A DNA stretch of 64,000 bases from Gammaproteobacteria bacterium (GCA_030832825.1 JAURIJ010000005.1:1-64000), one strand, 5' to 3'; positions 1 through 9,217 are shown, counted from the first letter of the stretch. The notes: generated from the sequence alone by a model not told the origin. Numbers and translations: made by a program.

Positions 1-531
1 AAATCGTGGCCGACTTCCTGCTGAAGCTCACCTGGGTAAGGTTCACCCCCTACGAGCTCACAGCCTTTCGATTTTTATATTGTCTGACGACCCGCGACCT
101 CACGATTTGCGCGCCCGTAAGGTGCGTGGTAGGCATGTTGACGTTCGTAGCCAAGGCCCTTCGCAGCCGCGCACCTCCTGGGCTTTCGGCTCAAAGAACC
201 GGCTCCACGGCTTTCGCGTGGCGATCTGCTGGGGCTGCTGCTTGAGGTGAAGGGTACGTTGATTGATTTCGATATTCGGCGCCGGCACTGCAACTGCTTT
301 TGGACAAAGGTGAGCGTTGTTTCACCTCAAGATCAGAGAAACGGGAATGCGCTGCAGGATAGTCTTGACATCGGTCATGGCCGGGAAATGGCAGTTGAAC
401 TCGATCGGACACTAAATCAGCGCACGGTCCTGTGGCCGGACTTGCTTGATATCGATCGTTCCCGGACCAATACCAACACGAAGGGAGATCAGGTCGAAGA
501 CAACACTTGTTATCAGTTCTTCCCGATTGGA
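1..531. other. No convincing gene; degenerate DNA
   Basis: Both strands of this stretch give only short, unrecognisable reading frames without a family signature or a good ribosome binding site. It runs directly into the tail of a GGDEF domain in the plus direction, so it is probably decayed DNA replacing the rest of that gene. I see no tRNA, rRNA or clear promoter in it. Confidence 0.5.
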
Positions 532-633
532 TCGCACGAAGGCGATACCATGGACACGTTGCTGCAGCGGGTCGATCGGGCGCTCTACATGGCCAAGGAA
601 AAGGGGCGCAATCGCGTCGAGGTGGCCGACTAG
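532..633 (+). pseudogene. Orphan C-terminal tail of a GGDEF (diguanylate cyclase) domain
   Basis: The last 33 codons of an open frame read like the end of a GGDEF domain: a 'DTLLQRVDRALYMAKEKGRN' segment, the usual final helix (ADxALYxAKxxGRNxV) of c-di-GMP synthases. Nothing upstream resembles the rest of the domain: no GGDEF/GGEEF motif, no TDxLTxLxNRR start. It is therefore a gene remnant rather than a working enzyme. Its TAG stop overlaps the TAG stop of the convergent tapT gene. A second broken GGDEF gene lies at 57951-58670. Confidence 0.6.
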
Positions 634-1340
634 TCCGGCGAGTGCTCGCGCAGCACCATGTGCGGCTTGCAGGCGATGTAATGGCGGCGGAAGGTCTCGA
701 AGTAGGTCTCCAGGGCCTGTGCCGCCGGCTGGTCTCCCCCCAGCGCCAGCACGGCCGCCGCCACCTCGGCGGTGCACAGCTGATGCTTGTGCACGGCTTC
801 GCGCAATTGATAACGAGAGCCTTCCTCCGGCTCGATCCCCAACACCGGCAAGTCCTTCAGATACGTGCTGCGAAACATCTTGCGGGCCTCGCGCCAGGTG
901 CCGTCCAGCATCACGTAGAGCGGCGTGCGGCCGGCGGCGATGCCGGGCAGTTCCGCCGGGCTCTTGATGCAGCGCTGCGGCTCGGCGTACTGGCTGGGGA
1001 AGATCACGATGGGCTGGTAGCGCGGGTCGGCCAGCAGGGCCAGCAGCGCCGGGTCGTGCTGTGTGCGGTCCCACAGAAAGGCGTGATTGTCCTGCACCAC
1101 ATCGGCCACCAGGCGCCCGGTGTTGGTGGGCTTGAAGGCCTCCCCCCAGTAGAGCAGGAAGCAGAAGGCACTGCCGGGCAGCGGCTGCGGACGCTCGCTG
1201 CAGATGCAGCCTCGTTGCGGCAGCAGGCAGTCGGGGCAGCGAATGACCTTGCTGCCCCGGGCCAGGAAGGGGCGGTGAGGTTTGGCGAGTTCGCGCTCGC
1301 GCAGGGCCATGATGGAATTGCAATGAGGAGCGGTGGTCAC
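630..1340 (-). CDS. tapT: DTW-domain tRNA-uridine aminocarboxypropyltransferase (TapT-like)
   Basis: A 236-residue DTW-domain protein. The family transfers the 3-amino-3-carboxypropyl group of S-adenosylmethionine to uridine in tRNA (acp3U47 in E. coli). Visible marks are an N-terminal cysteine cluster (CPDCLLPQRGCIC, a likely metal-binding knuckle), a central 'LDGTWREARKM' segment carrying the D-x-T-W signature, and a C-terminal 'FRRHYIACKPHMVLRE' helix typical of the family. Length matches the family. The start at 1340 is the longest; an internal ATG at 1310 is an alternative that still keeps the cysteine cluster. It stands alone, 27 bases downstream of the DUF6702-like gene on the same strand. 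Confidence 0.85.
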   Translation of the reverse strand: MTTAPHCNSIMALRERELAKPHRPFLARGSKVIRCPDCLLPQRGCICSERPQPLPGSAFCFLLYWGEAFKPTNTGRLVADVVQDNHAFLWDRTQHDPALLALLADPRYQPIVIFPSQYAEPQRCIKSPAELPGIAAGRTPLYVMLDGTWREARKMFRSTYLKDLPVLGIEPEEGSRYQLREAVHKHQLCTAEVAAAVLALGGDQPAAQALETYFETFRRHYIACKPHMVLREHSPD

Positions 1341-1367
1341 GAGGGGTTTCCTGTAGCGGGGAGGCGA

Positions 1368-1892
1368 TCAGCGCGCGGCTGCGTCGACACTGACGCTGAG
1401 CCACTGCGTGGTGCCGTTGAAATTCAAGGTCTGCACGCGGCCGTCACGTTCGATGTTCACCAGATTGTTCTGCTGCGGCCAGAGTTCGCGCAGTGCGTCG
1501 TGAATGACCCCGAGAGAGGTCAGCCCGGCGGGAATGGGCAACTCCTGATAGATCCACAGAAACGGGCCCTCGACCTCCTGCCCGACGTACTGCAGGGGCA
1601 ACGGATTGCCGTCGTCACCGAGCAGACTGAAGCGCTGCTGCACGTAGCCGGCGAACTGCTCTCGGGCTGCCGTCGAGGCAAGCAGGTCGGCCTCGGGCTC
1701 GAACAGCACGCGCACGGCATGTTCGGCATCGTGCAGCAGGAAGCGGTGCATCACTTCAAGATTGCCGGTGCGGGCATTGAACAGCACCCGGGTCAGGGCT
1801 GCCTGCTGCTGATGCGCGGCAGCTCCGGCGCTGTTCAGCAGGGTGGCGAGTGCGAGCAGAGCCCAGGCGCAAGTGCGCTGCGCAGGACTCAC
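1368..1892 (-). CDS. Exported DUF6702-like protein
   Basis: A 174-residue protein with an N-terminal signal peptide (hydrophobic segment ending near 'NSAGAAA') and a compact periplasmic domain. It resembles the DUF6702 family of unknown function, commonly found beside M1 peptidases. The start is a GTG whose bases overlap the TGA stop of the M1 peptidase gene (GTGA), so the two are probably translationally coupled. No catalytic residues can be named. The function is unknown; the tight coupling suggests a partner or accessory of the peptidase. Confidence 0.7.
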   Translation of the reverse strand: MSPAQRTCAWALLALATLLNSAGAAAHQQQAALTRVLFNARTGNLEVMHRFLLHDAEHAVRVLFEPEADLLASTAAREQFAGYVQQRFSLLGDDGNPLPLQYVGQEVEGPFLWIYQELPIPAGLTSLGVIHDALRELWPQQNNLVNIERDGRVQTLNFNGTTQWLSVSVDAAAR

Positions 1893-4372
1893 GGCGTCAC
1901 TGCCTCGGCGTCCGCTGCCGGCTCGTCTGTCTCCAGTTCCGTCTTGATGTCCTGCATCAGGTCGCGGCCGGTGAGCCCGCCGCTGCCTTGCGCCTTGAAG
2001 GCTTCCACGCGCGAGGGGATCAGGCGCCGCGGGTAGTGGTTGTTCTCGATGTCCACATCGGCGGTTTCCCAGTACGGGTCCACCACGATGCTGGCCACCG
2101 GCTTGTCCACCACGATCAGCTTGCGCACGCGCTCCGGGCTGCGCCGCCAGATCTCGGCCGGAATGTAGATGTCCTCGCTGCTGGCATCCTCGTAGGTGAC
2201 CCCCAGGATGATCGGCATCACCAGACCGCCCAGATTGGCGAACTCCAGAACGTAGTAGTGCTTGTCCTCGGCGATGGCCCGCTCCAGCGCCTGACGCTCC
2301 CAGTCTTCCAGACCCTCCAGGAAGTCGTTGTAGGCATTGCGCTCCTTGTTGGTGACGGTGAAGCGGTCGTTCTCATCGTAGAAGTCCCGCACATCGGGAT
2401 TGCGTTCCACCCAGGTCTGCAGGCCGGCCGCGGCATTGCGCTGCACGAACAGCGAGGCGGGCTTGGCGGCGTCCTCGGCGCGGCGTCGCTCGAAGTCGAT
2501 GTCGGGGTTCTCGGTGTCCAGCCGCATCTCGAATACCCGCTCCAGCGCGATGTCCACATGATCGGTGGAGTAGAACCAGCCGCGCCAGAACCAGTCCAGA
2601 TCGATGCCTGAGGCCTCTTCCATGGTGCGGAAGAAGTCCGCCGGCGTGGGGCGCTTGAACATCCACAGGCGGGCGTATTGCTGGAACGCGAAGTCGAACA
2701 GGTCGCGGCCCATGATGGTCTCGCGCAGGATATTGAGTGCCGCGGCCGGCTTGGAATAAGCATTGGGGCCGAGGCGCGAGATGCTGTCCGACTGCGTCAT
2801 GATCGGCACCTGGTCCTGGGAGCGCATGTAGTCGGTGATGTCGGCGGGCTCCACGCCCCAGGGAACGTCAGGGTCCCACTCGCGCCCGGCCACGCCGTCC
2901 AGGAAGCTGTTCAGGCCCTCGTCCATCCATGTCCACTGGCGCTCGTCGGAATTGACGATCATGGGAAAGTAGCCGTGGCCGATCTCGTGAATCACCACGC
3001 CGATCAGGAACTGCTTCTCGGCCAGGGAATAGGTGCGGCTGCCGTCGTCCTGCAGGGTGGTGCGCGGGCCGTTGAAGGTGATCATCGGGTACTCCATGCC
3101 GCCGACCGGCCCGTTGACGGACTGCGCCGTGGGGTAGGGGTAGTCGAAGGTGAAGCGCGAGTAAACTTCAAGGGTGTGGATGATCGCCTCGGTGGAGTAG
3201 GTGGACCACAGCGGCTCGCCCTCCTTCGGGTAGAACGACATGGCCATCACGAAGGGGCGCACATTGCCGCCCTGCCGATGGCCCTTGGCGTCCCAGATGA
3301 ACTTGCGCGAGGACGCCCAGGCGAAGTCACGCACGTTCTGCGCCGAGAAGCGCCAGGTCTTGGTCTCGCGGGTGCCTTCGCGCTCGTTCTCCAGTGCCTC
3401 CTGGGGGGTGACGATGAACAGCGGACGCTGCGCCGTTTCCGCCGCCGTGAGTCGTGCGCGCTGTTCCGTGCTCAGTACCTGGGCCGGATTGTTGAGCACG
3501 CCGGTGGAGGACACGATGTGGTCGGCCGGCACCGTCATTTCCACTTCATAGTCGCCGAACTCCAGCGTGAACTCGCCACGGCCCAGGAATTCCTTGTTGG
3601 TCCACCCTTCGTAGTCGGTGTACGCCGCCAGCCGCGGGAACCACTGCGCCAGCAGGAAAATGTCGTTGCCGCCCTCGCGCGCGTCGTCGGGGAAGTGCTC
3701 GTAGCCACTGCGTGCCGAGACGGCGTCCTCCTCCACGATGTTGAACGCGAAGTCGAGATTGAACTGCGTGCTCTGGCCGCTGCGCAGGGGGGCACTCAGA
3801 TCGATGCGCATGAGGGTGCCGACGATGGTGTAGTCGAGGGGGTTGCCGCGGCTGTCGCGGACATTGCTGATCTCGTAGCCCATGGCCACGTCCGCCATGG
3901 CCTGCTGGCGGCGCAGCTCGTCCAGACTCAGGCGGGCCGGACTGTCGAGCGAGCCGGCTTCCACGGCGGGGCCGCGCCGGCCGACGCCGCCGAAGTCCTC
4001 GCTCATCTCGGCCATGGAATCGGCGCGGAAGATGTTCTGATCGAGCTGCAGCCACAGGTAGGTCAGCGTGTCCGGCGAGTTGTTCTGATAGCTCACGCCC
4101 TGAGTGCCGGTCAGGCGGCGATTCTCTTCATCGAGCGTGGCGCTGATGCGGTAGTCCACCTTCTGCTGCCAGTATTCGTGGCCCGGCTGACCCGCCGCGT
4201 TGCGCCATGTGTTGGCCGTGGGAAGGCTGTCCTCGAGCTGGCGAAACTTGTCGTCGAAATCGCCCTTGGTCTGGCGGATGGCATCGGCCAGCGCGGGGAG
4301 CGACAACAGCAGACTGCCGCCCAGTGCGAGGCAGCACAGCGACAGACGTCGAGCAAGGCGGTTCGGCGACAT
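1889..4372 (-). CDS. Exported M1-family zinc metallopeptidase
   Basis: An 827-residue gluzincin peptidase of the M1 (aminopeptidase N-like) family. The zinc site is visible as HEIGH at about residues 462-466, followed by the 'WMDEGLNSF' segment that carries the third zinc ligand Glu. I place the start at 4372 (MSPNRLARR...), which gives a clean signal peptide cut after 'LPALA'; an ATG 13 codons upstream would put an Arg/Pro-rich stretch in front of it. The product probably works in the periplasm or on the cell surface, degrading peptides. It is the first gene of a two-gene operon with the DUF6702-like protein. Confidence 0.88.
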   Translation of the reverse strand: MSPNRLARRLSLCCLALGGSLLLSLPALADAIRQTKGDFDDKFRQLEDSLPTANTWRNAAGQPGHEYWQQKVDYRISATLDEENRRLTGTQGVSYQNNSPDTLTYLWLQLDQNIFRADSMAEMSEDFGGVGRRGPAVEAGSLDSPARLSLDELRRQQAMADVAMGYEISNVRDSRGNPLDYTIVGTLMRIDLSAPLRSGQSTQFNLDFAFNIVEEDAVSARSGYEHFPDDAREGGNDIFLLAQWFPRLAAYTDYEGWTNKEFLGRGEFTLEFGDYEVEMTVPADHIVSSTGVLNNPAQVLSTEQRARLTAAETAQRPLFIVTPQEALENEREGTRETKTWRFSAQNVRDFAWASSRKFIWDAKGHRQGGNVRPFVMAMSFYPKEGEPLWSTYSTEAIIHTLEVYSRFTFDYPYPTAQSVNGPVGGMEYPMITFNGPRTTLQDDGSRTYSLAEKQFLIGVVIHEIGHGYFPMIVNSDERQWTWMDEGLNSFLDGVAGREWDPDVPWGVEPADITDYMRSQDQVPIMTQSDSISRLGPNAYSKPAAALNILRETIMGRDLFDFAFQQYARLWMFKRPTPADFFRTMEEASGIDLDWFWRGWFYSTDHVDIALERVFEMRLDTENPDIDFERRRAEDAAKPASLFVQRNAAAGLQTWVERNPDVRDFYDENDRFTVTNKERNAYNDFLEGLEDWERQALERAIAEDKHYYVLEFANLGGLVMPIILGVTYEDASSEDIYIPAEIWRRSPERVRKLIVVDKPVASIVVDPYWETADVDIENNHYPRRLIPSRVEAFKAQGSGGLTGRDLMQDIKTELETDEPAADAEAVTP

Positions 4373-4560
4373 GAGAGGGGCTCCGGCAGGGCGGCGCGCA
4401 GGGGCGCGCACCAGTGAACTTGCCCGGGATATTAGCCTGAGTGTCGCATCCTCTGGAATCGCTTTTGCGCGCTGCGGGGGTTTTTAATGGGCTTGAGATA
4501 AAGGTAGTATCCGCGCTCATTCCCGTGCAATGCCGGGGCCCTTGCGAGCGGGAGAACAGG

Positions 4561-6021
4561 ATGCAGGACAACGAGATAACAGACACTGCTGCCGCAGACG
4601 TCCCCGCGCAGGAACAGCACTCACTCTGGCTCGCGCTGGTGCCCCTGGTGGTGTTGTTCGTGCTGCTCGGCTACAACGTGGCTGTCTATGGCGATGACTC
4701 GCTCTCGGGTGCCAATCAGACGGCCCTGATTCTGGCCGCCGCCGTGGCCGCTGCCACCAGCCTGCGACTGGGCACGCGGTGGGACGAGATCCAGGAAGTG
4801 ATCCTGGAAAACATCCGCGCCGCCACGCCGGCCATCCTGATCCTGCTGATGGTGGGGGCGCTGGTGGGCACCTGGCTCATCGGCGGCATCGTGCCCACGA
4901 TGATCTATTACGGTCTGCAGATCTTCAATCCGGCCATCTTCATCTTCAGCTGCTGTGTGCTCACGAGCGTCGCGTCCATCGTGATCGGCAGTTCCTGGTC
5001 CACCTCTGCCACGCTGGGTGTGGCGCTGATCAGCATCGGCTACACCCTTGGCTTCAATCCGGGCCTGGTGGCAGGCGCCATCATCTCCGGGGCCTATTTC
5101 GGCGACAAGCTCTCACCCCTGTCAGACACCACCAATCTGGCCTCGGGCGTCACCGGCGTGGATCTGTTCACCCATATCCGCTACCTCACGCTGACGACCA
5201 TTCCTTCCATCCTCATCACGCTGGTGTTCTATCTCATCGTCGGCTTCGTCCTGGGCACGCCCGACGCCCACGAGAGCACCACGGCCGAGACTCAGGCCCT
5301 GCTGGCGGAGAACTTCGCGCTCAGCCCGTTTCTGCTGATCGTGCCGGCCGTAGTGATCTACCTGATCGTCAAGCGCGTGGCCGCGCTGCCTGCGCTGTTC
5401 GTCGGGGTGCTGCTCGGCATGGCTGCCGCCCTGGTGCTGCAGTACCCGCTGCTGGAGAAACTGACGGCGACCTACGGCAACATCTACCAGGTGATCATGC
5501 AGGCCGTTTATGGCGAGATCAGTGTGGTGAGTGGCAATGCGGTGCTCGATGAACTGCTGACCTCCGGCGGCATGGCCGGCATGCTGGACACGATCTGGCT
5601 GATCATCACCGCCATGGCCTTCGGCGGGGTGATGGAAGCCTCCGGCTTCCTGCAGAAGATCACGCACACCCTGATCAGTCGCGTGCGCGGCACCGGGGGC
5701 CTGGTGACGGCCACGGCGGGCACCTGTCTGCTGACCAATGTCTCGGCCTCGGATCAGTATCTCGCCATTGTGGTGCCCGGGCGCATGTTCACCCGGGCCT
5801 ACAAGGAACGGGGGCTGGCGCCGCAGAATCTGAGTCGCACGCTGGAAGACTGCGGTACCGTCACCTCGGTGCTGGTGCCATGGAACACCTGCGGGGCGTT
5901 CCATGCCGGCGTGCTGGGAGTGGCCACGCTGAGCTACGCGCCCTGGGCGCTGTTCTGCCTGATCAGCCCGTTCATGACGCTGCTGTTCGCGTGGGCGAAC
6001 ATCCGCATCGCGAAGGCCTAG
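4561..6021 (+). CDS. nhaC: NhaC-family Na+/H+ antiporter
   Basis: A 486-residue polytopic inner-membrane protein with about 11-12 hydrophobic segments. The segments 'SSWSTSATLGVALISIGYTL', 'GAYFGDKLSPLSDTTNLAS' and the late 'VLVPWNTCGAFHAGVLGV' are characteristic of the NhaC/ion transporter superfamily. It probably exchanges sodium for protons in pH and salt homeostasis; some relatives exchange organic acids or amino acids, so the substrate is inferred. The ATG at 4561 is preceded by GGGAG at a suitable distance. It is divergent from the M1 peptidase gene and appears monocistronic. Confidence 0.88.
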   Translation: MQDNEITDTAAADVPAQEQHSLWLALVPLVVLFVLLGYNVAVYGDDSLSGANQTALILAAAVAAATSLRLGTRWDEIQEVILENIRAATPAILILLMVGALVGTWLIGGIVPTMIYYGLQIFNPAIFIFSCCVLTSVASIVIGSSWSTSATLGVALISIGYTLGFNPGLVAGAIISGAYFGDKLSPLSDTTNLASGVTGVDLFTHIRYLTLTTIPSILITLVFYLIVGFVLGTPDAHESTTAETQALLAENFALSPFLLIVPAVVIYLIVKRVAALPALFVGVLLGMAAALVLQYPLLEKLTATYGNIYQVIMQAVYGEISVVSGNAVLDELLTSGGMAGMLDTIWLIITAMAFGGVMEASGFLQKITHTLISRVRGTGGLVTATAGTCLLTNVSASDQYLAIVVPGRMFTRAYKERGLAPQNLSRTLEDCGTVTSVLVPWNTCGAFHAGVLGVATLSYAPWALFCLISPFMTLLFAWANIRIAKA

Positions 6022-6033
6022 CTCCGACGGCGA

Positions 6034-6456
6034 CTACTCGCGGCCTAACAAGCGGGAGTCGAGGCTGGCCGGACCGGGTCCGCGGGCGAAGATCAGGAAA
6101 TACACCATGAAGTACATGGCCGCCAGTTCGCCAATGTTGATGGTGGGGAACCACGCGGCATGCGCCGTCACATACGCCATCACCATGAGGATGGCGGCCA
6201 GCAGGGCGACGATGCGAGTGAAGAGTCCGAGCACAAGCAGCGCCCCGCCGAACAGTTCGATCACGGCAGCGATCCACAGCATGTTGATGCCGAGATCACT
6301 GCCGAAGAAGTCCATGCCGCCCAGCATCGGTTGCGCATTCTCGCCCTAGAGCTTGGCCCACCCGTGCGTCATGAACATCGCGCTGCTGAGCACGCGCAGC
6401 AGGAAACAGGCAAAAGTCTGGCACTCCTTGGCGAGGCCTTCAATGAAGTCTGTCAT
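6034..6456 (-). pseudogene. DoxX-family membrane protein interrupted by an in-frame amber codon
   Basis: The minus strand encodes a complete DoxX-type four-helix membrane protein (141 codons), but codon 37 is TAG (6346-6348), just after the conserved 'MTHGWAKL' segment. Before it lies the first transmembrane helix with a good start (GGGAG, 7 bases, ATG at 6456); after it come the other three helices in the same frame. No other lesion is visible, so the damage is recent, a sequencing error, or suppressed. A restart at the ATG at 6327 would make only a truncated protein. DoxX proteins are thought to take part in redox or thiosulfate-linked membrane functions; the role here is unknown. Confidence 0.75.
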
Positions 6457-6557
6457 TGTCTAACTCCCTTTATGGCTGTTGTCTTTGTGGTTAAAAAACG
6501 ATCAGAGACTGCATCATAGTCCTTGCGCGCGCTCGGTCTAGAAAAATTGAACAAAAG

Positions 6558-7094
6558 ATGACCAGGCCTGTGTTGATCATGAAAACCGGCGAAACCTTCG
6601 CTCCCTTGCGAGCCCGTGGGGAGGATTTCGAGGACTGGATCGGGGCGGGTCTTGGTTTGGACGCCAGGCTGCGGGATGTCCGCGATGTGGTTCGTGGGCA
6701 GCCCTTGCCCGAGGTGAGTGCCGTGGCGGGTGTGGTGATCACCGGCTCGCCGGCGATGCTCACTGACGCAGCCCCGTGGAATGCCATTGCGGCCCAGTGG
6801 CTGCGTGAGGCGCACATCACGCATTCCCAGTCCCTGCTGGAACTGCCGCCGACGGCCACCTTGCTGGCGTCGAGTGCTCACGACAGGCATCAGGCCTATC
6901 GCGTAGGGGCCCGTGCCTGGGGGGTGCAGTTTCATCCGGAGTTCTCTGCCGAGGTCATGCGCACTTATGTGCGGGAGCGGCAGCAGGCGCTGCAGGCGGA
7001 AGGTTTCGATGTCGAGGCGCTGCTGCGCGACGAGCAGGAGACGCCGGCAGCGAGCAAGGTGTTGCGGCGCTTCGCCGCGCTGTGCGGGTTCTGA
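6558..7094 (+). pseudogene. Class I glutamine amidotransferase-like protein with the catalytic segment deleted
   Basis: This 178-residue frame begins and ends like a free-standing class I glutamine amidotransferase (GuaA/YfeJ type): an N-terminal 'GVVITGSPAMLTD' strand and a C-terminal 'WGVQFHPEFSAEVM' segment with the catalytic His and Glu. The part in between jumps from 'WLREA' directly to 'HITHSQSLLELP'. The stretch of roughly 55-60 residues that should hold the nucleophile Cys (GxCxGxQ) is missing without loss of frame, with the junction near 6810. It cannot hydrolyse glutamine by the normal mechanism. Its stop abuts the stop of the convergent DsbA-like gene. Confidence 0.75.
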
Positions 7095-7790
7095 TCAGGA
7101 CGCGACGGCGCCGTCGATCAGACTCACCAGTTCAGACACCGTGCGTGGCGTCGGCACCAGCCGGCCCTCCACGAACAGGGTCGGCGTCGCGCGCACGCCC
7201 GAGCGGGTGCCGCTGCGCTGGTCACTGCGAATCTTCTCGATCAGCGCTTCGTCATCCAGGTCCGCGCGGGCCTGCTCCAGATCCAGTCCCAGTTGCGTCA
7301 GATAGCCCTCGAACTCTGCGTCCACCTCGGACAGCCCGGACCAGTAGGCCTGGTTGATGAACAGCAGGTCGTACATCTCCCAGAACTTGCCCTGGCGGCC
7401 AGCGGCTTCCGCATAGGTGGCAGCACGCCATGCGTGCGGGTGGGTGCCGGTCAGCGGGTAGTGCCGGAACACCATCTGGGTGCGGTCACTGATGGAATTC
7501 CAGGCTTGCGCAAGCAGCATGTGTTCATTGGCGCAGGCCGGGCACTGGAAGTCGGCATACACCACCAGCTTGACGCCCTGGCTGTTGCCACGGGTGTGGT
7601 CCGTCTCGGCGATATCGACCGGCGAATAGGTCGGGCCCTGAGAGAGCAGGGCGTAGAGCACCAGGATCATCAGCAGCGGTGCCAGCACCATCATGGCGAT
7701 GCGACTGATCAGCTTCTGGCGGGCGGTACTCTGCTCGGCCGAGCGCTGCTTGGCTTCACGTATCCGGCGTTGTTCTTCACGTTTGTTCAT
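7095..7790 (-). CDS. Membrane-anchored DsbA-family thioredoxin-fold protein
   Basis: A 231-residue protein with a charged cytoplasmic N-terminus, one transmembrane segment at about residues 30-50 and a periplasmic thioredoxin-fold domain. The active site is 'FQCPAC' (CPAC), and the cis-proline loop is 'GVRATPTLFVEG'. It groups with DsbA/DsbG-like proteins that form or isomerise disulfides or deliver oxidising equivalents outside the inner membrane. I chose the ATG at 7790 (MNKREEQ...) over an upstream start because it leaves a normal positively charged N-terminus before the anchor. The partner is unknown. Confidence 0.85.
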   Translation of the reverse strand: MNKREEQRRIREAKQRSAEQSTARQKLISRIAMMVLAPLLMILVLYALLSQGPTYSPVDIAETDHTRGNSQGVKLVVYADFQCPACANEHMLLAQAWNSISDRTQMVFRHYPLTGTHPHAWRAATYAEAAGRQGKFWEMYDLLFINQAYWSGLSEVDAEFEGYLTQLGLDLEQARADLDDEALIEKIRSDQRSGTRSGVRATPTLFVEGRLVPTPRTVSELVSLIDGAVAS

Positions 7791-7890
7791 CGATTGGCGA
7801 CCTGTGGCTGCGCGGGCAGGCACCCGCGAGGACGTGGAAACGAAGGGGCACTATAAAAGAATTCGCCAGGCAAACCAACGAGCAGGCTGT

Positions 7891-8238
7891 TCAAACGGCG
7901 AACAGGTACCCGACCTTGAAGCCCAGATGCAAGCCCTGGTCCTGGTGGAAATTGATCACGCCCTCGGACTTGGCCGAATCGATGACCCAGTGGGAGACGG
8001 TTTCGATCACGCCCAGCAGCAGGCTGTTGGTGATCAGGTACACCATGCCGCCGTGCACCAGCGCGTGCGCGCTCAGCCAGTAGTACCAGCGGGGGAAGCC
8101 GTCCGACTTGACGCGATGGATGTCGCTGTGTCGAATCTTGCCACGTGCCATGGCTTCCGGCTGCAGGACGAAGTCTGCGGTGGCATGACCGGCGAGCAGC
8201 AGGAAGAAGAGTTCGAATCCGGGCATCGAGTGAAGCAT
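7891..8238 (-). CDS. DUF3307 family integral membrane protein
   Basis: A 115-residue protein with three or four hydrophobic segments. Conserved positions fit the DUF3307 family: an N-terminal 'LLAGHATADFVLQPEAMA', a central 'HALVHGG' and a C-terminal 'ETVSHWVIDSAKSE...FHQDQGLHL' with the invariant His, Asp and Lys. Members are inner-membrane proteins without an assigned function. A second in-frame Met four codons downstream is an equally good start. It stands alone between the DsbA-like and M23 genes. Confidence 0.8.
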   Translation of the reverse strand: MLHSMPGFELFFLLLAGHATADFVLQPEAMARGKIRHSDIHRVKSDGFPRWYYWLSAHALVHGGMVYLITNSLLLGVIETVSHWVIDSAKSEGVINFHQDQGLHLGFKVGYLFAV

Positions 8239-8365
8239 CCTGGCAGCGAAGACTGGCGCGCCGACTGAGGCAGGGGCGCACCGATTGGAAACGCGGCCGA
8301 TCTACCGGAGCACTGGTCAAAAAAGTAGCAAAAGCGAGGGCAAGAATTGGGCTGTTACGTTTTGT

Positions 8366-9217
8366 TCAATCGAGGAGAAACAGCGCCGGGTCCACCCGGA
8401 CATTGTTCAGATTGACGCTCCAGTGCAGGTGTGGCCCGGTGACGCGCCCCGTCTGCCCGACCGCGCCGATCTGCTGGCCGGTTTCCACCCGTTGGCCCAC
8501 TGCCACGTCAATGGTGTTCATGTGGCAATAGAGGCTGATCAGGCCGTGGCCGTGGTCCAGGATGATGGTGTTGCCATTGAAGAAGTAGTGGCCGGTGGCC
8601 ACGATCACTCCGGGCGCCGGGGCCACAATGGGGGTGCCCTCGGGCGCGGCGATGTCCATGCCGGAATGGGGCGCGCGGGGCTGCTCGTTGAAGAAGCGGC
8701 GCAGGCCGAAGGAGCTGCTGCGCACACCCTCAGTGGGGGCGCGCATGCGCAGCACCGGCTGCAGCGATTCGTCCCAGCGACTGAAGGCGGCGTTCATCTC
8801 GGCGCTTTCGCGGTTGATGCGCACCATGTCTTCGTCGATGGGATTCACCTGGCGCTCGTTGGTGATGGTCAGCCGCTGTTCCACATACTGCTTGTCAGTG
8901 ACCGTGAAGTTCAGTGAGCGGCTGTTGCCCGCCGCGTCGCGCAGTTCCAGCGCATGCGTGCCGGGCGTGGCCGACAGGGGAATGCCGATGACGGCGTACT
9001 GCTGCCCGTCGACTTCCGCCAGCAGCACGCGCGACTCGCGATAGCGGGCCGCGACGGCCTGGATGCCGGTGGGCAGCACGGCCACGCCGCCAGGCACCGC
9101 TGCGGAAACCGGCAGGGCGTCCACCGGCACTGCAAGTGCGGGGGCGGCCTGGGTGAAGGCAAGCAGGAGGGTCAGCAGCGGCAGTGACAGTCGAGAGAGG
9201 CGGTGGGTGCGGGTCAT
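8366..9217 (-). CDS. Exported M23-family peptidoglycan endopeptidase
   Basis: A 283-residue protein with a signal peptide ending near 'APALA' and a C-terminal M23 (LytM) domain. The zinc ligands are visible: 'PHSGMDIAAPEGTPI' (His and Asp), and 'GPHLHWSV' (HxH) near the C-terminus, with 'LDHGHGLISLYCHM' between. All catalytic ligands are present, so it should be an active D,D-endopeptidase cutting peptidoglycan cross-links in the periplasm. It lies 17 bases downstream of xseA on the same strand, an order seen in other gammaproteobacteria, so the two are likely cotranscribed. Confidence 0.9.
   Translation of the reverse strand: MTRTHRLSRLSLPLLTLLLAFTQAAPALAVPVDALPVSAAVPGGVAVLPTGIQAVAARYRESRVLLAEVDGQQYAVIGIPLSATPGTHALELRDAAGNSRSLNFTVTDKQYVEQRLTITNERQVNPIDEDMVRINRESAEMNAAFSRWDESLQPVLRMRAPTEGVRSSSFGLRRFFNEQPRAPHSGMDIAAPEGTPIVAPAPGVIVATGHYFFNGNTIILDHGHGLISLYCHMNTIDVAVGQRVETGQQIGAVGQTGRVTGPHLHWSVNLNNVRVDPALFLLD

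Noticed and set aside
2678-4417. A 579-codon plus-strand frame opposite the M1 peptidase
   Set aside because: No motif, no ribosome site, composition typical of antisense frames in GC-rich DNA; the peptidase strand has a complete active site.
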